Of a stretch of DNA of 64,000 bases, positions 12,508 to 23,289 are shown in pieces. The stretch's first letter is position 1, and every line of letters begins with the position of its first letter. Under the pieces are notes generated by a model. The model was given only the letters and a program-made list of their open reading frames with translations. It did no database searches and had not been told where the DNA came from. Origin of the DNA: Glaciozyma antarctica PI12 (taxonomy: Eukaryota > Basidiomycota > Microbotryomycetes > Kriegeriales > Camptobasidiaceae); the NCBI GenBank assembly GCA_002917775.1, contig KZ627147.1:484843-548842 (forward strand), read 5' to 3'. The translations under genes were made by a program, and so were the position numbers.

Positions 12508-13017
12508 CTACGCTTTGAGCCCTCTCATCACATCCTGCAACCCACTCATCAGCTCCCTCGCTCTCAAAACAACAACGCTATCTCACCCTCTTCGCCCTCC
12601 TAACCTCCTTCCTTCCCAGCACCAGTCGTCCCTTCTTCACCTTCCCAGTCTTCCCCTTCACCTGGTCTCGACTAGCGGCTTTGGAAGCGGAGGCAAGGCG
12701 TTGGAGGAAAGCGAGGTAGGAGAGGTAGGCGAGGGCGTCAAAGTCTTTGGAGAGGGTTGAGGAGGGGGACCAGGTGCGGAGGATGGAGCGGAGAGTGGAG
12801 CGGGGGTAGGAAGGCGCCAGTTTGAGAGGAGTTCGTTGGGGGCGAGTGGGAGGAGGGAGAGGCCAACTCGCCAGCGAGCGCTTCCTTCTTGTCCTCCCCC
12901 ACCTCACTCGACTCGACTACTCTGAACCAAGCTCCTTCTAGCACCCGCCAGCCAATACTCCGCAGCAACCCGACTCGCCGAACCTCCCACCGCCACCTCT
13001 TGGATTCCCCACCTCAT
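12508..13017 (-). CDS. CENP-W-like histone-fold protein (inner kinetochore), 5' end uncertain
   Basis: The conserved C-terminal part reads SYLAFLQRLASASKAASRDQ, then VLGRKEVRRAKR, then after a 52-base intron (12535-12586; GTGAGA donor, GCTGATG branch, TTGCAG acceptor) DVMRGLKA and TAG at 12508-12510. Order and spacing match CENP-W (S. pombe Wip1): a long hydrophobic alpha-2 helix, a basic loop, then a helix with the pattern R-V-I/L-x-K-x-H/E-V-x-x-A-K. An upstream helix (STLRSILRTW) would be alpha-1. With CENP-T it would bind DNA in the constitutive centromere network. ATG at 13017 is the nearest upstream start. Joining it in frame needs an intron roughly at 12872-12912 with a weak acceptor, so the N-terminus is tentative. 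The short, basic family was recognised by pattern only. Confidence 0.5.
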
Positions 13018-13484
13018 TCCTTAGCGAACGGTGACGACCCCGTCCAGCTTCCCAGCTCGTAGGACGTTCGGAAGCAAAGGTGAGCACAATCAGAGGTGCG
13101 ATTGGAGCGTTCTTCGGCTAGGCGGCGGTGGGGATGTCGCGGGGAGTTGCTGTGGAGTCGCTGGGTGCTCTCTGGTGGGGCTCGGGACAGCTGACACCTT
13201 CCGATCCTCTCGCTGCGGTGGAGAGCTGGGATAGCCTGGTGATTGTCTGTACGCGGGAGGTCGAGGTGGAGAGCACTGGGCGCGCGGACAAGGTCACTGG
13301 GAAGGGCCAATCGGCGTTCCCTTGTTGACGAGGACGCACACGTTGACCTACTCCCCCCTGCTCTTTACTCTCAGCGCGTCCTTCTGAACCAAATCAGAGC
13401 ACCGCAAGACCTCCCGCTGACCAGCACCTCCCCTCCCAGGAACCACCAACTCACCCCGGCCGTGCAACACCTATCCCCGCTCTC
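13018..13484. other. Divergent intergenic region
   Basis: It separates the CENP-W-like gene (minus) from the F-box gene (plus) and should hold both promoters. No clear element was identified. Confidence 0.4.
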
Positions 13485-15006
13485 ATGGCTCCAACCACCC
13501 GCCGTTCCGCCGCCGCCTCCCTCCCCTCCGCCCTCGTCACTCCCCCTCCCCTCCCCAAGCGTTCCAAAAAAGCCATCGTCGTCCCCTCCCCCTCCCCGGC
13601 CCCCTCAGTTCCCGTCGACCGCCTCTCCCCTCTCTCCGCCGAACTCCTCTCCCTCATCCTCTCCCACCTTTCATCACCTGCTGCGTCGGAATTGGGGAGT
13701 TTGTTTCGGTGCGCGTTGGTGTGCAAGAGCTTGTTGCCGCATGTGCGATTGCACATGTATCGCGAGTTGAGGATTGATACGAGGACGAATGCGCATGCTA
13801 TGCATAGGACTTTGCACGGGAATGAGCTGTATAGGAGCGTAAAGAGTATCACGGCGGACGTAGGGACTATGGCCAAGACGAGTTCACAATGGCTCGGTAC
13901 GTCTTTCCTTCCCACTTCGCACGCAAGCTGACCCCTTCGCAGGATGGTTCCTATTCCACTCGATGCACTCCCTCTGCGGCATCATAGGCTCCTGCCGAAC
14001 CCTCCTCACTCTCACCCTCTACCTCCCCTCCGACGCCTCAGCCTGGACCCAATCCCTCTGCTCCTCCCTCGTGGACCTCAAGCTCCTTCACACGCTCACG
14101 AAGGATATGGAGCAAAGTCGGGATCGCGCGAGTGGGGCGGGAAGGAGGGAGGGGATGGACGTAGGGTGGCGACCGAGAAGGAGTGTGGCGATGTGGAGCG
14201 TTAGTCAGGTGAGTGCCGCGGAGGGGAGGGGAGGAGGGAGCTGATGAGGGACGCAGTTCTTGAAACCGCTGGCAACGCTGAGGAGCTTGCATACGCTGAG
14301 ATTGTGTGGGATTTCGTCGGATTCTTCGACTACTCCCCCGGCGGGACAGCATACGTGTCGCCTTACCGAGGTCGTCCTCATCGAAGTCAAGTGGGTCGTT
14401 CTCCTCACCTCGCTCGAGTCGTAGCTGACCCAGGCGAACAGTATCACCAATACCGACCTTCTTCACCTCCTCGGCTCTGCTCAATCGCTCAAAAAACTCA
14501 CCCTTTGGAGATCGTCCCTCCTTTCGAAACGAGGTCTCACGCACGTCCTCAAGCGCTGCCCTAACCTCGTCGAACTCCGCATCGGCGGTTCCTGGTTCGG
14601 TGCCAAAGATGAGGGTGCGAGATTCTCCTTCCCATTCCTTGCACCGCACTGAACGCGCGCATACACAGACGACACCAACTTCCCCATCGACTCCTCCATC
14701 TCCTACCTCCCCCACCTCCGACTCATCCACGTCTCAGGCGCCCTAATCTCCCCCTCCATCCTCCTTCACCCCAGCACCAACCTCACTCACCTCCTAGTCA
14801 CCTCCTGCCCCTCTTTCACTCCTCAAGCGATCCACAATGCTCTCGCCAAGATGCGCAGCGACCCTGCGCCCGTGAGGAAATTGACGTTGCCGGAGATGGG
14901 GTGGAGAGGTGGGGGCGCGGAGTGGACGGAGAAATGGAGGTTTGCGGTGGGGGCGATTGCGGAGAGTAAGGGGGTTGTGTTGGAGGATGGGAAGAAGGAG
15001 GTTTAG
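13485..15006 (+). CDS. F-box/leucine-rich-repeat protein
   Basis: Five exons join cleanly: 13485-13896, 13943-14208, 14257-14390, 14442-14614 and 14669-15006, giving 440 residues. After a basic Pro/Ser-rich N-terminus the F-box runs through DRLSPLSAELLSLILSHL and CALVCKSLLPHVR. The rest carries leucine-rich segments such as LKKLTLWRSSLLSKRGLTHV and CPNLVELRIGG, the usual substrate-recognition arrangement. It would join Skp1 and cullin-1 in an SCF ubiquitin ligase; the target is unknown. All four introns are 46-54 bases with GT-AG ends, and the branch sequences (CTGAC, CTGATG, CTGACC, ACTGAAC) are typical. It is unrelated in detail to the Cys-motif F-box family at 27, 47, 54 and 56 kb. Confidence 0.85.
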
Positions 15007-15362
15007 GAAGAAAGTGATAGTGGGAGTGATTGAGCGCGTTTTGGGGAGGGATTTACTCTTGGTGTACGCTGCTGTAGTGCAGGCTTTCTTGGATTATCGT
15101 CGTCGCCGTCGCAAGGAGGGCAAAAAGTCAATCGAGTTTCGCCCTTGAGCCCAGATCAGCCCGGGACGAAACTGGTGCAAAACTGAGAGGGACTTCGCGA
15201 GAGAGACGGCACCCCTTCCTCTTGCTGCAGCGCTCCTCACCCCGGAAACAGCTCAACAAGACCACGCCATCGCAAGCACCAGCACCAGTCACCGCCCTAC
15301 TCCCACTCCGCCAGCCAGCTCAGCTCCAAACTCGTTCCCTCATCGTCATCCTCCCTCGAAAC
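15007..15362. other. Intergenic, promoter of the GMPPA gene
   Basis: This short spacer follows the F-box/LRR stop. I see no coding sequence in it. Confidence 0.45.
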
Positions 15363-17254
15363 ATGCCAGCCATGTCCACGACCTTCAAAGCCACTTCCAA
15401 GGCTGTAATTCTCATGTTCGTACCGCCGTACCATTCCTTTGAACCTGGCTGACCTCCTCGCACAGCGGTGGCCCTTCCAAGGGCGAGCTTCCCTGTTCCC
15501 GTGCGTTCGACGTCGAGCTAACCTTCTCCGACCTCTAGGCACCCGTATGCGCCCTCTCTCCCTCGATATCCCCAAGCCTCTTTTCCCTATCGCCGGTGCG
15601 CTTGCTCTTCCTCCTCCGCACGAGCTCGGCTGATTGGGGGAACAGGTCGAGCCATTATCTGGCACGGGATCCAGGCGCTCTCCAAGGTCGTAGGCCTGCA
15701 CGAGGTGCTCCTCATCGGCTTCTGTTCGTCCCTCCCTTCCCCAGTCGCGCAAGGCTGACCGGCCACGAGCAGACGACGACGCCGTCTTCGCCCCGTTCGT
15801 CAAGGAGGCTCTGCATGACTTCCCCAACCTCTCTATCCGGTACATGCGCGAGTACCAGTCCCTCGGTACGGCGGGAGGGTTGTACCACTTTAGGGATACG
15901 ATCCTCAAGGGGAACCCGGATCAGATCTTTGTCCTTCATGCTGATATCGCGTGCTCTTTCGTGAGTCGTTTTGAGAGGGGAGAGAGGACAGAGCTGATGA
16001 GGTTGTGCTGCAGCCATTGGAGGAGCTCAAGGCGTTCCATGATAAGCACCGTGGGGTTGGGACGGTGATGGGTGTCAAGGTGCGTTTCTCAGGGCTCAGG
16101 AGAGGGGGGGCAGGGAGCTGACGCGACACGCCAGGTGCCTGCTGAGACGGCCAACAAGTTCGGATGCATCGTCATCGACCCCGTCACGTTCCAGGTGAGC
16201 TTCTTCCTCTGTTCTGGAGAGAGGACGGAGCTGATGTTGGACGACAGGCGAGGCACTACGTCGAGAAGCCCGAGTCGTTCATCTCCGAGACGATTAACGG
16301 CGGTATCTACCTCTTTGACAAATCCATCTTCGACGAGATCCGTTCCGCCATGGACACCAAGATCGCCAAGAACGCGTGCGTCCGCTCCACCTGTCCTTCT
16401 ACCTCTCACTAACTTTCGGCACAGCGACGACCCGACCCTGTCGACGGACGACGACCAGCTCCGCCTCGAACAAGACGTTATCGCTCCTCTCGCTGCGACC
16501 AAGAAGCTCTACGTCTACCAAACCACCTCTCCCTGGGTCCAAATCAAGTCGGCCGCGTACGTCCTCTCCCTCCTCCTCCCTCCTTCCCTCATCCCCTCCT
16601 CCCCTCCTCCCCCGCTAACACACAACACAGCTCCGCCCTCCCCGCCAACGCCCTCATCCCTCTCCCACCCTACAAAACTACAAAACCACCAACCCCTCCG
16701 CCGTCGTTCCCCCACCATCCGCGCCGAATCCCGTTCCGCCGCCGCTCTCGCCGCCGCCGCAAAGCGTAAGGGCCCCGAGATCGTCGAGCCGTGCTTCATC
16801 GATGAGACGGCTGAGGTGGATCCTACGGCCAAGATTGGCCCGAACGTTAGTATTGGAGCGGGGGTCAAGGTTGGGTACGGGGTGAGGGTGAAGGATGCTA
16901 TTGTCCTCGATGGGACGGTGCTCGAGGTACGCCGTTTCTTCTTCTGCTGGCGGGGGAGAATGCTGATGCGCGCGCGCACAGAAAAACTCGACTGTGCTCT
17001 TTGCGATCATCTCGGAGGAATGCAAGTTGGGCCCCTGGGCGCGCGTCGAAGGCGCACCCATCGCTGTGGCTGGGGAATCCCAGTCCATCGCTATCCTCGG
17101 TACGTCCTTCCCTTCCTCACTGTGGAGCTGAGCTAACGGTGATGGACGAGTAGCGAAGGATGTGACGGTGCTCCGTGAGGTGCATGTTAGGAGCTGTATC
17201 GTCTTGCCGCATAAGACGTTGAGCAAGAGCAGCAAGAATGAGGTCTTGCTCTAG
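15363..17254 (+). CDS. GMPPA: Mannose-1-phosphate guanylyltransferase, GMPPA type (with an apparent frame break)
   Basis: The start MPAMSTTFKATSKAVILIGG leads into the nucleotidyltransferase signature GGPSKGTRMRPLS and then KPLFPIAG. The chain continues with GTAGGLYHFRD, VEKPESFISETINGGIYLF and LEQDVIAPLA. The C-terminal half has left-handed beta-helix hexapeptides (PTAKIGPNVSIGAGVKVGYG) and ends in VLPHKTLSKS. This is the order of GMPPA, the regulatory partner of the enzyme making GDP-mannose. About ten small exons are used. One intron (15483-15538) has a GC donor (GCGAGC), a known minor class. At 16670-16713 the frame of the N-terminal half does not connect to that of the beta-helix. An 8-base tandem duplication and a C run lie there, and no AG exists nearby to make an intron. 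This is either a real lesion or a sequence error. Confidence 0.88.
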
Positions 17255-17560
17255 GCGGTAGAGGGGCGTGCAATACAGCTATGGACTTTGATCTCTCTGC
17301 GAGGGTGGATCGGGAGTGAGAGGGGTTCGGTGAACGGGATTTCGTTGAGATGGCGGTGCTGGAGCCCGTCCGGCCGCTCGCAGCAACCAAGGTAGCAGGA
17401 GCGTCTGCATGCGACGCGTACATCGCTTGGAAAGAGCGGGAGCCCTTGGAGGGCGGAGAAGGACCTGTTCGCGCGGAGGGGAGCAGTGGGTCAGCGGGGG
17501 AGAGAAAGCTCACCTGTGCCAGGTTTCGGAGTGAGGAGCGTTCCTGCTGGCGCTGTGCAT
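17251..17560 (-). CDS. Possible small spliced gene of unknown function, overlapping the GMPPA stop
   Basis: A minus-strand intron with every local hallmark lies at 17465-17513 (GTGAGC donor, CGCTGACCC branch, GAACAG acceptor). Splicing it joins an ATG at 17560 to an open frame that ends with TAG at 17251-17253, four bases inside the opposing GMPPA gene. The product is 86 residues, rich in Cys, Arg and Pro, with no recognised domain and no signal peptide. The intron could equally belong to an antisense non-coding transcript. Support is the intron signals plus the open frame; no homology is seen. Confidence 0.25.
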
Positions 17561-17869
17561 GTTCAGGCTTGCAAGAGAGCGCTGAAGGGAGAGCGAAACG
17601 AAGAACAGGCAGCGAACTGGAATGGGAGCAATCTATTGGTCGAATTGCAATCAACCGCGAGCCGTTGAGTCCTGTTGTCCTTCAACCACCGCCCGCCGAC
17701 TCCGCCAGGCAGACAGAGCCTAGTGGATGCCACCTTAAAATCGCAAGGAGCCGACCAGCAGCCCGCCAGCGCCAGCCTCCCCCACAAGGCCCGGTTCAAC
17801 ACTCCTCCGCCCCTCTCCCTCCCCGCTCCAACAACTCCCACCGGGCCCTCTCGAGCAGGCACCCACTTT
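17255..17869. other. Spacer between GMPPA and the broken F-box gene
   Basis: It contains the minus-strand spliced segment described at 17251-17560. No other element is seen. Confidence 0.4.
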
Positions 17870-18795
17870 ATGCGAGTCTCCAGCTTTTCTCCAGTCTCTC
17901 CGACCCCGGCGCGACCTTTGAAGCGTGCGCGCGCGGGCCATTCCGACGTTGGGATGAGCGCTCAGCACAGGGCGCGCAAGGCGAGCGGAGCCCTTCTCTC
18001 CCTCCCAGCGGAATTATGAGTGCCCTACTGAGTAGCTATTCTCCTTCTTCCGCTGACGGCTCGGTTCCGCAGTCTCGATAGCGTCCTCGGCTCTCCCATT
18101 CTCTGTCTCCGGGACCACCTCGCCCTCGCCGCAACCTGTCGTTCCCTCCGCCAAGTCTACTACACAGAACAGCGTCGTTCCCCTCTCTGGGCCGCACTCA
18201 TCAAGCTGAGGCCACTCTCGTCCAAGGGTGAGTGGACGCGGGATAGGGGTACGCCGGCGCAGGAGAGGCTGTTGAGCGGGATGTGGACGTGGCGGCCGAG
18301 GGGAGAGATGAACGTAACGAAAGAGGGAACGGTTAGGACGGAGTGGGGGAAGGAGTGGAATGCCGTTAGAAGCTAGGAGTGGGAGAACGCTATTGACGAG
18401 GTTAACGTCAAGAGCGTAGGTTCCCTTCGCGCTCAGTTGAAGGAGCTGAGGAAGCTAACGTCTCGAGTGCACAGGAAATCGCCAGGACCTACGCTAAGCA
18501 GCTCGTCCACCCCGGCAGTCCCGAGGAGTTCTCCGACCTCCGCATCACCGACGCGCAGTGCGTTCTCTCTCCCTCCTCCTCGCTCCCAAACTCACGCCCT
18601 CTCACCAGCCTCGCTCGTCTCCGCACCCGTTCCAAGCCAAACCCGCACAATCGCTCCAGCACGGTGCCCCTCTACAACCGCGCCGCCGTCGAAGTCCTCG
18701 CTTGGCGGATTCAGCAGGGCGAGGAGATCAAGACGACGTGGCACTCGGTCAAGCCGTCTCAACGATGGAGCAATCGGGATACTTTTGAGGATTGA
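17870..18795 (+). pseudogene. F-box protein gene, broken
   Basis: ATG at 17870 leads to a Ser/Pro-rich N-terminus and an F-box that begins LLSLPAEF. It continues after an intron as LDSVLGSPILCLRDHLALAA. That intron (18016-18072) has a normal branch and acceptor but starts with ATGAGT instead of GTGAGT. The next exon stays open for about 100 codons, then meets TAG at 18374-18376 inside otherwise well-formed coding sequence (VRS, stop, EWENAIDEVNVKS). The reading continues across two normal introns to a TGA at 18793-18795. With a damaged donor and a mid-gene stop, I read this as a decaying host F-box gene. An alternative is strain polymorphism or sequence error at two sites. Confidence 0.6.
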
Positions 18796-19180
18796 GGGGA
18801 AGAACGATTTTGGACGGAGGTGACTGGGGTAAAAAGTTGGAGCTCGGAGGGCGAGGATGTGGAGTAGCGCGGTGGCGAGTGCTTGTACTGAGTAAGGAGT
18901 GGAGGCAGCTTGGATAGGGATTTTTTAGCAGGTGCTTTGTTGCAAATCAGTCGTTCGCAGTCGTTGAAGCTCGCTGAGGTGTCTCTGAGGAAAATCCTTG
19001 CGACACGATCTTCGCTCGCAAAACAACTTCGATAACAACATCCGCCCGCTCCACATGCCTCTTCTCCTTCTCTCCACCTTGCTTCTAAATAAAAATTGGA
19101 TCCTGGGTGAGAGTGGGCGTCAGCGTCCTTCGTATCGCACAGAGCGAGCGGCTCACCTCGCTCGTTCGGAAAGGAATGGC
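18796..19180. other. Convergent intergenic region
   Basis: It lies between the F-box pseudogene (plus) and the M43 gene (minus). No feature is supported. Confidence 0.4.
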
Positions 19181-21066
19181 TCAGAGGCCGCGGTAGGTTT
19201 GGACCTGTAGAGTTAGAGCGAGTAAGCTCCCTGCGTCCGGAACGGAGCGACAAGATTCACCTGAGCGAGCATGCGAGTCGCTTGACCTAGTCATTGTGAG
19301 GAGGTGATCAGCGCAGGCCGAGGTGGAAGGGGGCAGAGACTCGCCAGCAGTGAAACCAGTCTTGCAGGGGTCGTACGTGTAGTCCTTTTTCGTCGCACGA
19401 GAGTGAGCAGAAAAATGCAGCTCGAAGAGCAGAAGGACTGACCATGTAGTTGTTGATGGGGTCGAGGCCGGCGAGAGAGGGGCAGGTGTCCCTCTGAGAA
19501 GTGGCACGGCGGATTAGTGAGTGACAAACGGATTGAAGAAGAAGAGCTCACGCCGGTGGGGCAGCCGGAAGCGTTCCTGGAGTCAACGTCAGTTCGAGCT
19601 CGCTACCGAGGACGGAAAAAAGAAACGCACGAAGCCTCGGCCTAGAAAGCGAGGTGTCAGTCGCTGTTCCTTATAAATAGAAAGAGCAAAGCTGCAAAGC
19701 TTACAGGAGTATCCCTAAGGTACAACTGCGTGAGCGACGCTGAGAGCTGGCAAACACACGAAACACTCACGAAACAAAGTCGCCAGATCCAGCGCATCCG
19801 CCTTGGAAGGTGTGGTAGAGACCTGGGTGTGGGTACTTGGCAAAGATTGTACATAGCCAAGGGAAGGCTCTTACCGAGCCAGTGGCCTATACCGAGAGAC
19901 ACCGTCAGCTCACGCAAAGAGAACGGGGAGAGAAGGTTGAACTCACCAACTTCGTGCGTGCCGATCTTGCCCTGGCTGTAGTTGGGGAGGGTTCCTCCAG
20001 GGAAAGTCCTTCATAAATCTGCAGTCAGCTCTGCTTACTTTTCTCGAGATTTCAGAACTTGCGAGTAGAGGATCACGATGCCTGAGAGACCAGTTTAGCG
20101 GCGTCGCAGCTCGGTTTCAGAAACAGAAACATACCATCGTCCTGGGGGTTACCGGCGTAGCTGGAAGGGAAGGTCGCATAGCCTCCGAGACCTACTCCAG
20201 AGCCAGAAACGAAACCGACGGAGTAAACTGGGAAGGACACGTCAACGTCGGAGGGAAGGAATGTGCGAAGAGGAACGAACCGTTTAGAGTCGAAGCTCCT
20301 CCAGTGCGAAGGGCTGCAAGAAAGATAAGCAATAGTTTTGCAATAATGCTGAGGAGCAGCTCACAATTCTTCATGGCGTTCTGGTAAGAGCTGTACGGGA
20401 AGCGATCAGCAAGGAATGCAAATTGATGAAGCCAGAAATGTGCGCACTTGCCGGGGCCAACGCCATTAAACCAGGTGGAGGAAGTTGTGTACGTGGTAGA
20501 GGCAAGACTATAGAACAAATTGACGAGGAGAAGGTCAGCGAGCGCGAAGCGATTCGGCAAAAATGCGCACGAGAACGTGAAGCCGAAGCCGGCGTCTGTG
20601 CGAGCAGTTGATTAGCTTCTGCAGGTCGGCAGTTGTAGTTTACTCGCAGTGACTGTTGAAGGCTGAGATCTGGGAAGCAATCTGGGCGGCGGAAAGAGAC
20701 CCGCCGGCGTAGGCTTTGAGAAGTTGCGAAGGTCAGCTCGCCGCTTCCCTCGCTACCGATAGAGCTCACTCGTGTCCTTTCGAATGACATGCCAGGCGAC
20801 GGGAATGTTGATGTTGGCCCTCTTTAGGAGTGCTCCCCGAGAAAGCTCGATCTCCTGAACGCGAGCAGCGCTGAGCGAAAAAAGGGAGAATGGATTAGTG
20901 CTGCTCGGCAAGCTTGACGAGCAAGAAAGCCAACGTACATCTTGGACTCGACTCTGAGGTCAACAACAGGTTCGCCGCCGCAAGTTAGGACTGTCCTGTC
21001 GGCGGGAGCAGCACTGACGCTCGTGGCCACGAAGAGGAAGATAGCGCTGAGGAGTCCGAAACGCAT
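19181..21066 (-). CDS. Secreted M43-type zinc metalloprotease, many-intron copy
   Basis: ATG at 21066 opens a signal peptide (MRFGLLSAIFLFVATSVSAA) and a Cys-containing prodomain. The catalytic site reads [12 protein letters not shown] after splicing. The zinc motif is assembled from three exons, the middle one (19875-19886) only 12 bases long and encoding the H-W-L core. The C-terminal part has the DTCPSLAGLDPINNYM segment around 19450-19500, and the last exon ends VQTYRGL with the stop at 19181-19183. It should be a secreted Zn endopeptidase like its neighbours. It has visibly more and smaller exons than the copies at 21.9 and 25.6 kb, so intron number differs between close paralogs. All zinc ligands are present. 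Several exon borders were inferred from splice signals alone. Confidence 0.82.
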
Positions 21067-21891
21067 CGCTGGATGCCTGGGTTGGAGATAGGATAGATAG
21101 AAGAGAGGTACGAGCGACGGATGCTTCAGGAATTGTCTGCTGAGCACGCTGTACTGCGAGCTAGTGGCGACCGATCCCCACAAGCTCTCGACCCTCCGCA
21201 CGAACGGGGAGAAGCAATCGCATGTAAATCGTTGTTACAAATAATCGCCAAGGCTTCTGCGTGTGGGAGGTACGCGTGCGTGAGCAGGTGATAGGAAGCT
21301 TGCGCAATCGTTTAGCAGAGAGCTTCGTGCGAAGAGGGACGCCGGGGTTGGCGCGTTTCGGACTGAGGGAGACGCGCGGTCGCGGTCCTCAATGGCAGTC
21401 AGGAGGAGACGGCACGCCTTCAGACAACGTGGCGGATGATAGCGGAAGAGAGGCGAGGAAGGAGACGAAGCGCTCTAGGAGAGCCGAACCGTTTGCGCTC
21501 GCTCAGGGTGAGGTCGAGAGGGCAGGGTTCAGCGTTAAGCCGGAGAAAGAAGCGGGCTAATCGGCTGTAACCTCTCCGCAAAGTACGCCGCTTCCGAATC
21601 GGGAGAGACGAGCCAAAGAGCGAGCGAGAAGGCTGCACCGTGCGTCAGTCCTCCGTTTCCAATACTTTGCAATGCTCTTCGGCCTCGCTTGTTTTTCAGC
21701 AGTGATGATATGAGTCAGTACGAGCGGAGCAAACGTCAAGCTGGTTGTACGAAGTTGTATTCGCCACCAATCACAGAGAAACAGAATCCCTTTGCTCCTC
21801 CCAGCACCAAATGCCGACAACACCCTCGCTTCCTCCACCTCATACTCGTGCGACCGACTTTCGTTTTGTATATACAGCGATAATAAACGCG
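21067..21891. other. Intergenic, promoter side of the M43 copy at 19.2-21.1 kb
   Basis: About 0.8 kb between tandem minus-strand proteases. No coding sequence or clear repeat was found. Confidence 0.45.
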
Positions 21892-23289
21892 TTTAGAGAC
21901 CACGGTAAGTCTGGACCTGCGGGCAGAAAGAACAGCGTCAGAGCCCGATTTCCGAACGCGCGAAGCGAAAGAAGGACGTACCTGGGCAAGCATGCGAGTA
22001 GCCTGGCCGGAGGAGAAGGTGTTCATGCAGCTGTCGTACGTGTAGTCCTACGCGTAGCGAGTCAGCAGCTGAACACAGCTGAAGACAGGAAGGGCCGAAC
22101 GCACCATGTAGTTGGTGATGGGGTCGAGACCGGGAGCGGAGCAAGTGTCTCGACCAGTTGGGCATCCGTTGGCAGGGCTGAGGGTATGAGGTCAGCTAAT
22201 TCGACGACGAGACCACACAAAGACAACGCACGAAGCCTCAGGAGGGGTGTCGCTGCGAGAGGGAGTTAGCGCGGGGAACGGAGCTCTCTGGAAAAGCGAA
22301 GAGACGTACGAGACAAAGTCGCCACCAGTGCATCCTCCCTGGAAAGTGTGGTAGAGACCTAAAGAGAGATATCGTCAGGAGCGAGATCGAGGAAATTTGC
22401 AAGAGTAGACGCACCGAACCAGTGACCAGCCTCGTGGGTGAGGGTCTTGCCCTGGTTGTAGTTGGAGGTCGATCCGCCGGGGAGAGAGGAGTAGAGAACG
22501 ACGACACCTGCGAAAGAACGAGGTTAGGACAGGAAGCGAGCGAAAACCCTTGCGACAACGCACCATCATCCTGGGGGTTTCCAGAGTAGCTCGAAGGGAA
22601 GGTGGCGTATCCGAGCAGGCCCTGGCCTGATCCGCTCTGGAAGCCGACAGTGTAGATATTGAGAGCCGAAGCGCCTCCGCGGCGGAGAGATTGCTTCATG
22701 GCGGTCTGGGCGGCGCTGTGGGTGGAAAGAACCAGCAGTCAGCGAACGGATTGAGGAGAAGCAACGGCGAATGCGTACTTTCCGGGGCCAGCACCCTGGA
22801 ACCAAGCAGCGTTGGTGGTGTAATCGGTGGCAGCGAGACTGCAAAACGGGGTGTAAGCGAGTGGCAGCGAGGAATGAAGGTCTGCACGCACGTGAAGCTG
22901 AATCCGTAAGCAGCGTCTGCGAGGATTCAAAGCGTCAGCTAGTTGCGTAGTTGTGGACAGGAGAAGGACGTACAGTTGTTGTTGAGCACCGAAATCTGCG
23001 ACGAAATCTGCGCCGCAGAGATGGAGCCGCCGGAAAGCGCAGTGCTCGACCTAATAACGTGCATGTAGACGGGGATCGCAATGTTGGCACGCTTCTCGAC
23101 CTTGCCCAGTTTGCGAGCGATCTCGATGTCCTTGATCTTCTTGCCGATGACGGCCTCAACGCCCTCGAAGACGGTGGTGTCGGCTCCACACTTGCGAGGA
23201 TCCGAAACGTCTGCCTTCGCGTTGGAAGGAGCAGCCGAGACGACCGACACGAGGAGAAGAGAGAGGAGGCTGACGGCGGAGAATCGCAT
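21892..23289 (-). CDS. Secreted M43-type zinc metalloprotease
   Basis: ATG at 23289 gives the signal peptide [20 protein letters not shown] and then the family motif DPRKCG. The prodomain helix [19 protein letters not shown] precedes [12 protein letters not shown], the start of the catalytic domain. The zinc site reads HEAGHWFG plus LYHTFQGG across an intron near 22400. The Met-turn region contains the Cys-rich DYTYDSCM motif near 22030, and the last exon ends VQTYRGL with TAA at 21892-21894. A dibasic KR before the catalytic domain suggests Kex2-type processing. This is the cleanest copy in the array, with intact frame and ligands. Function as in the family: extracellular Zn endopeptidase of M43B. 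Confidence 0.88.
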
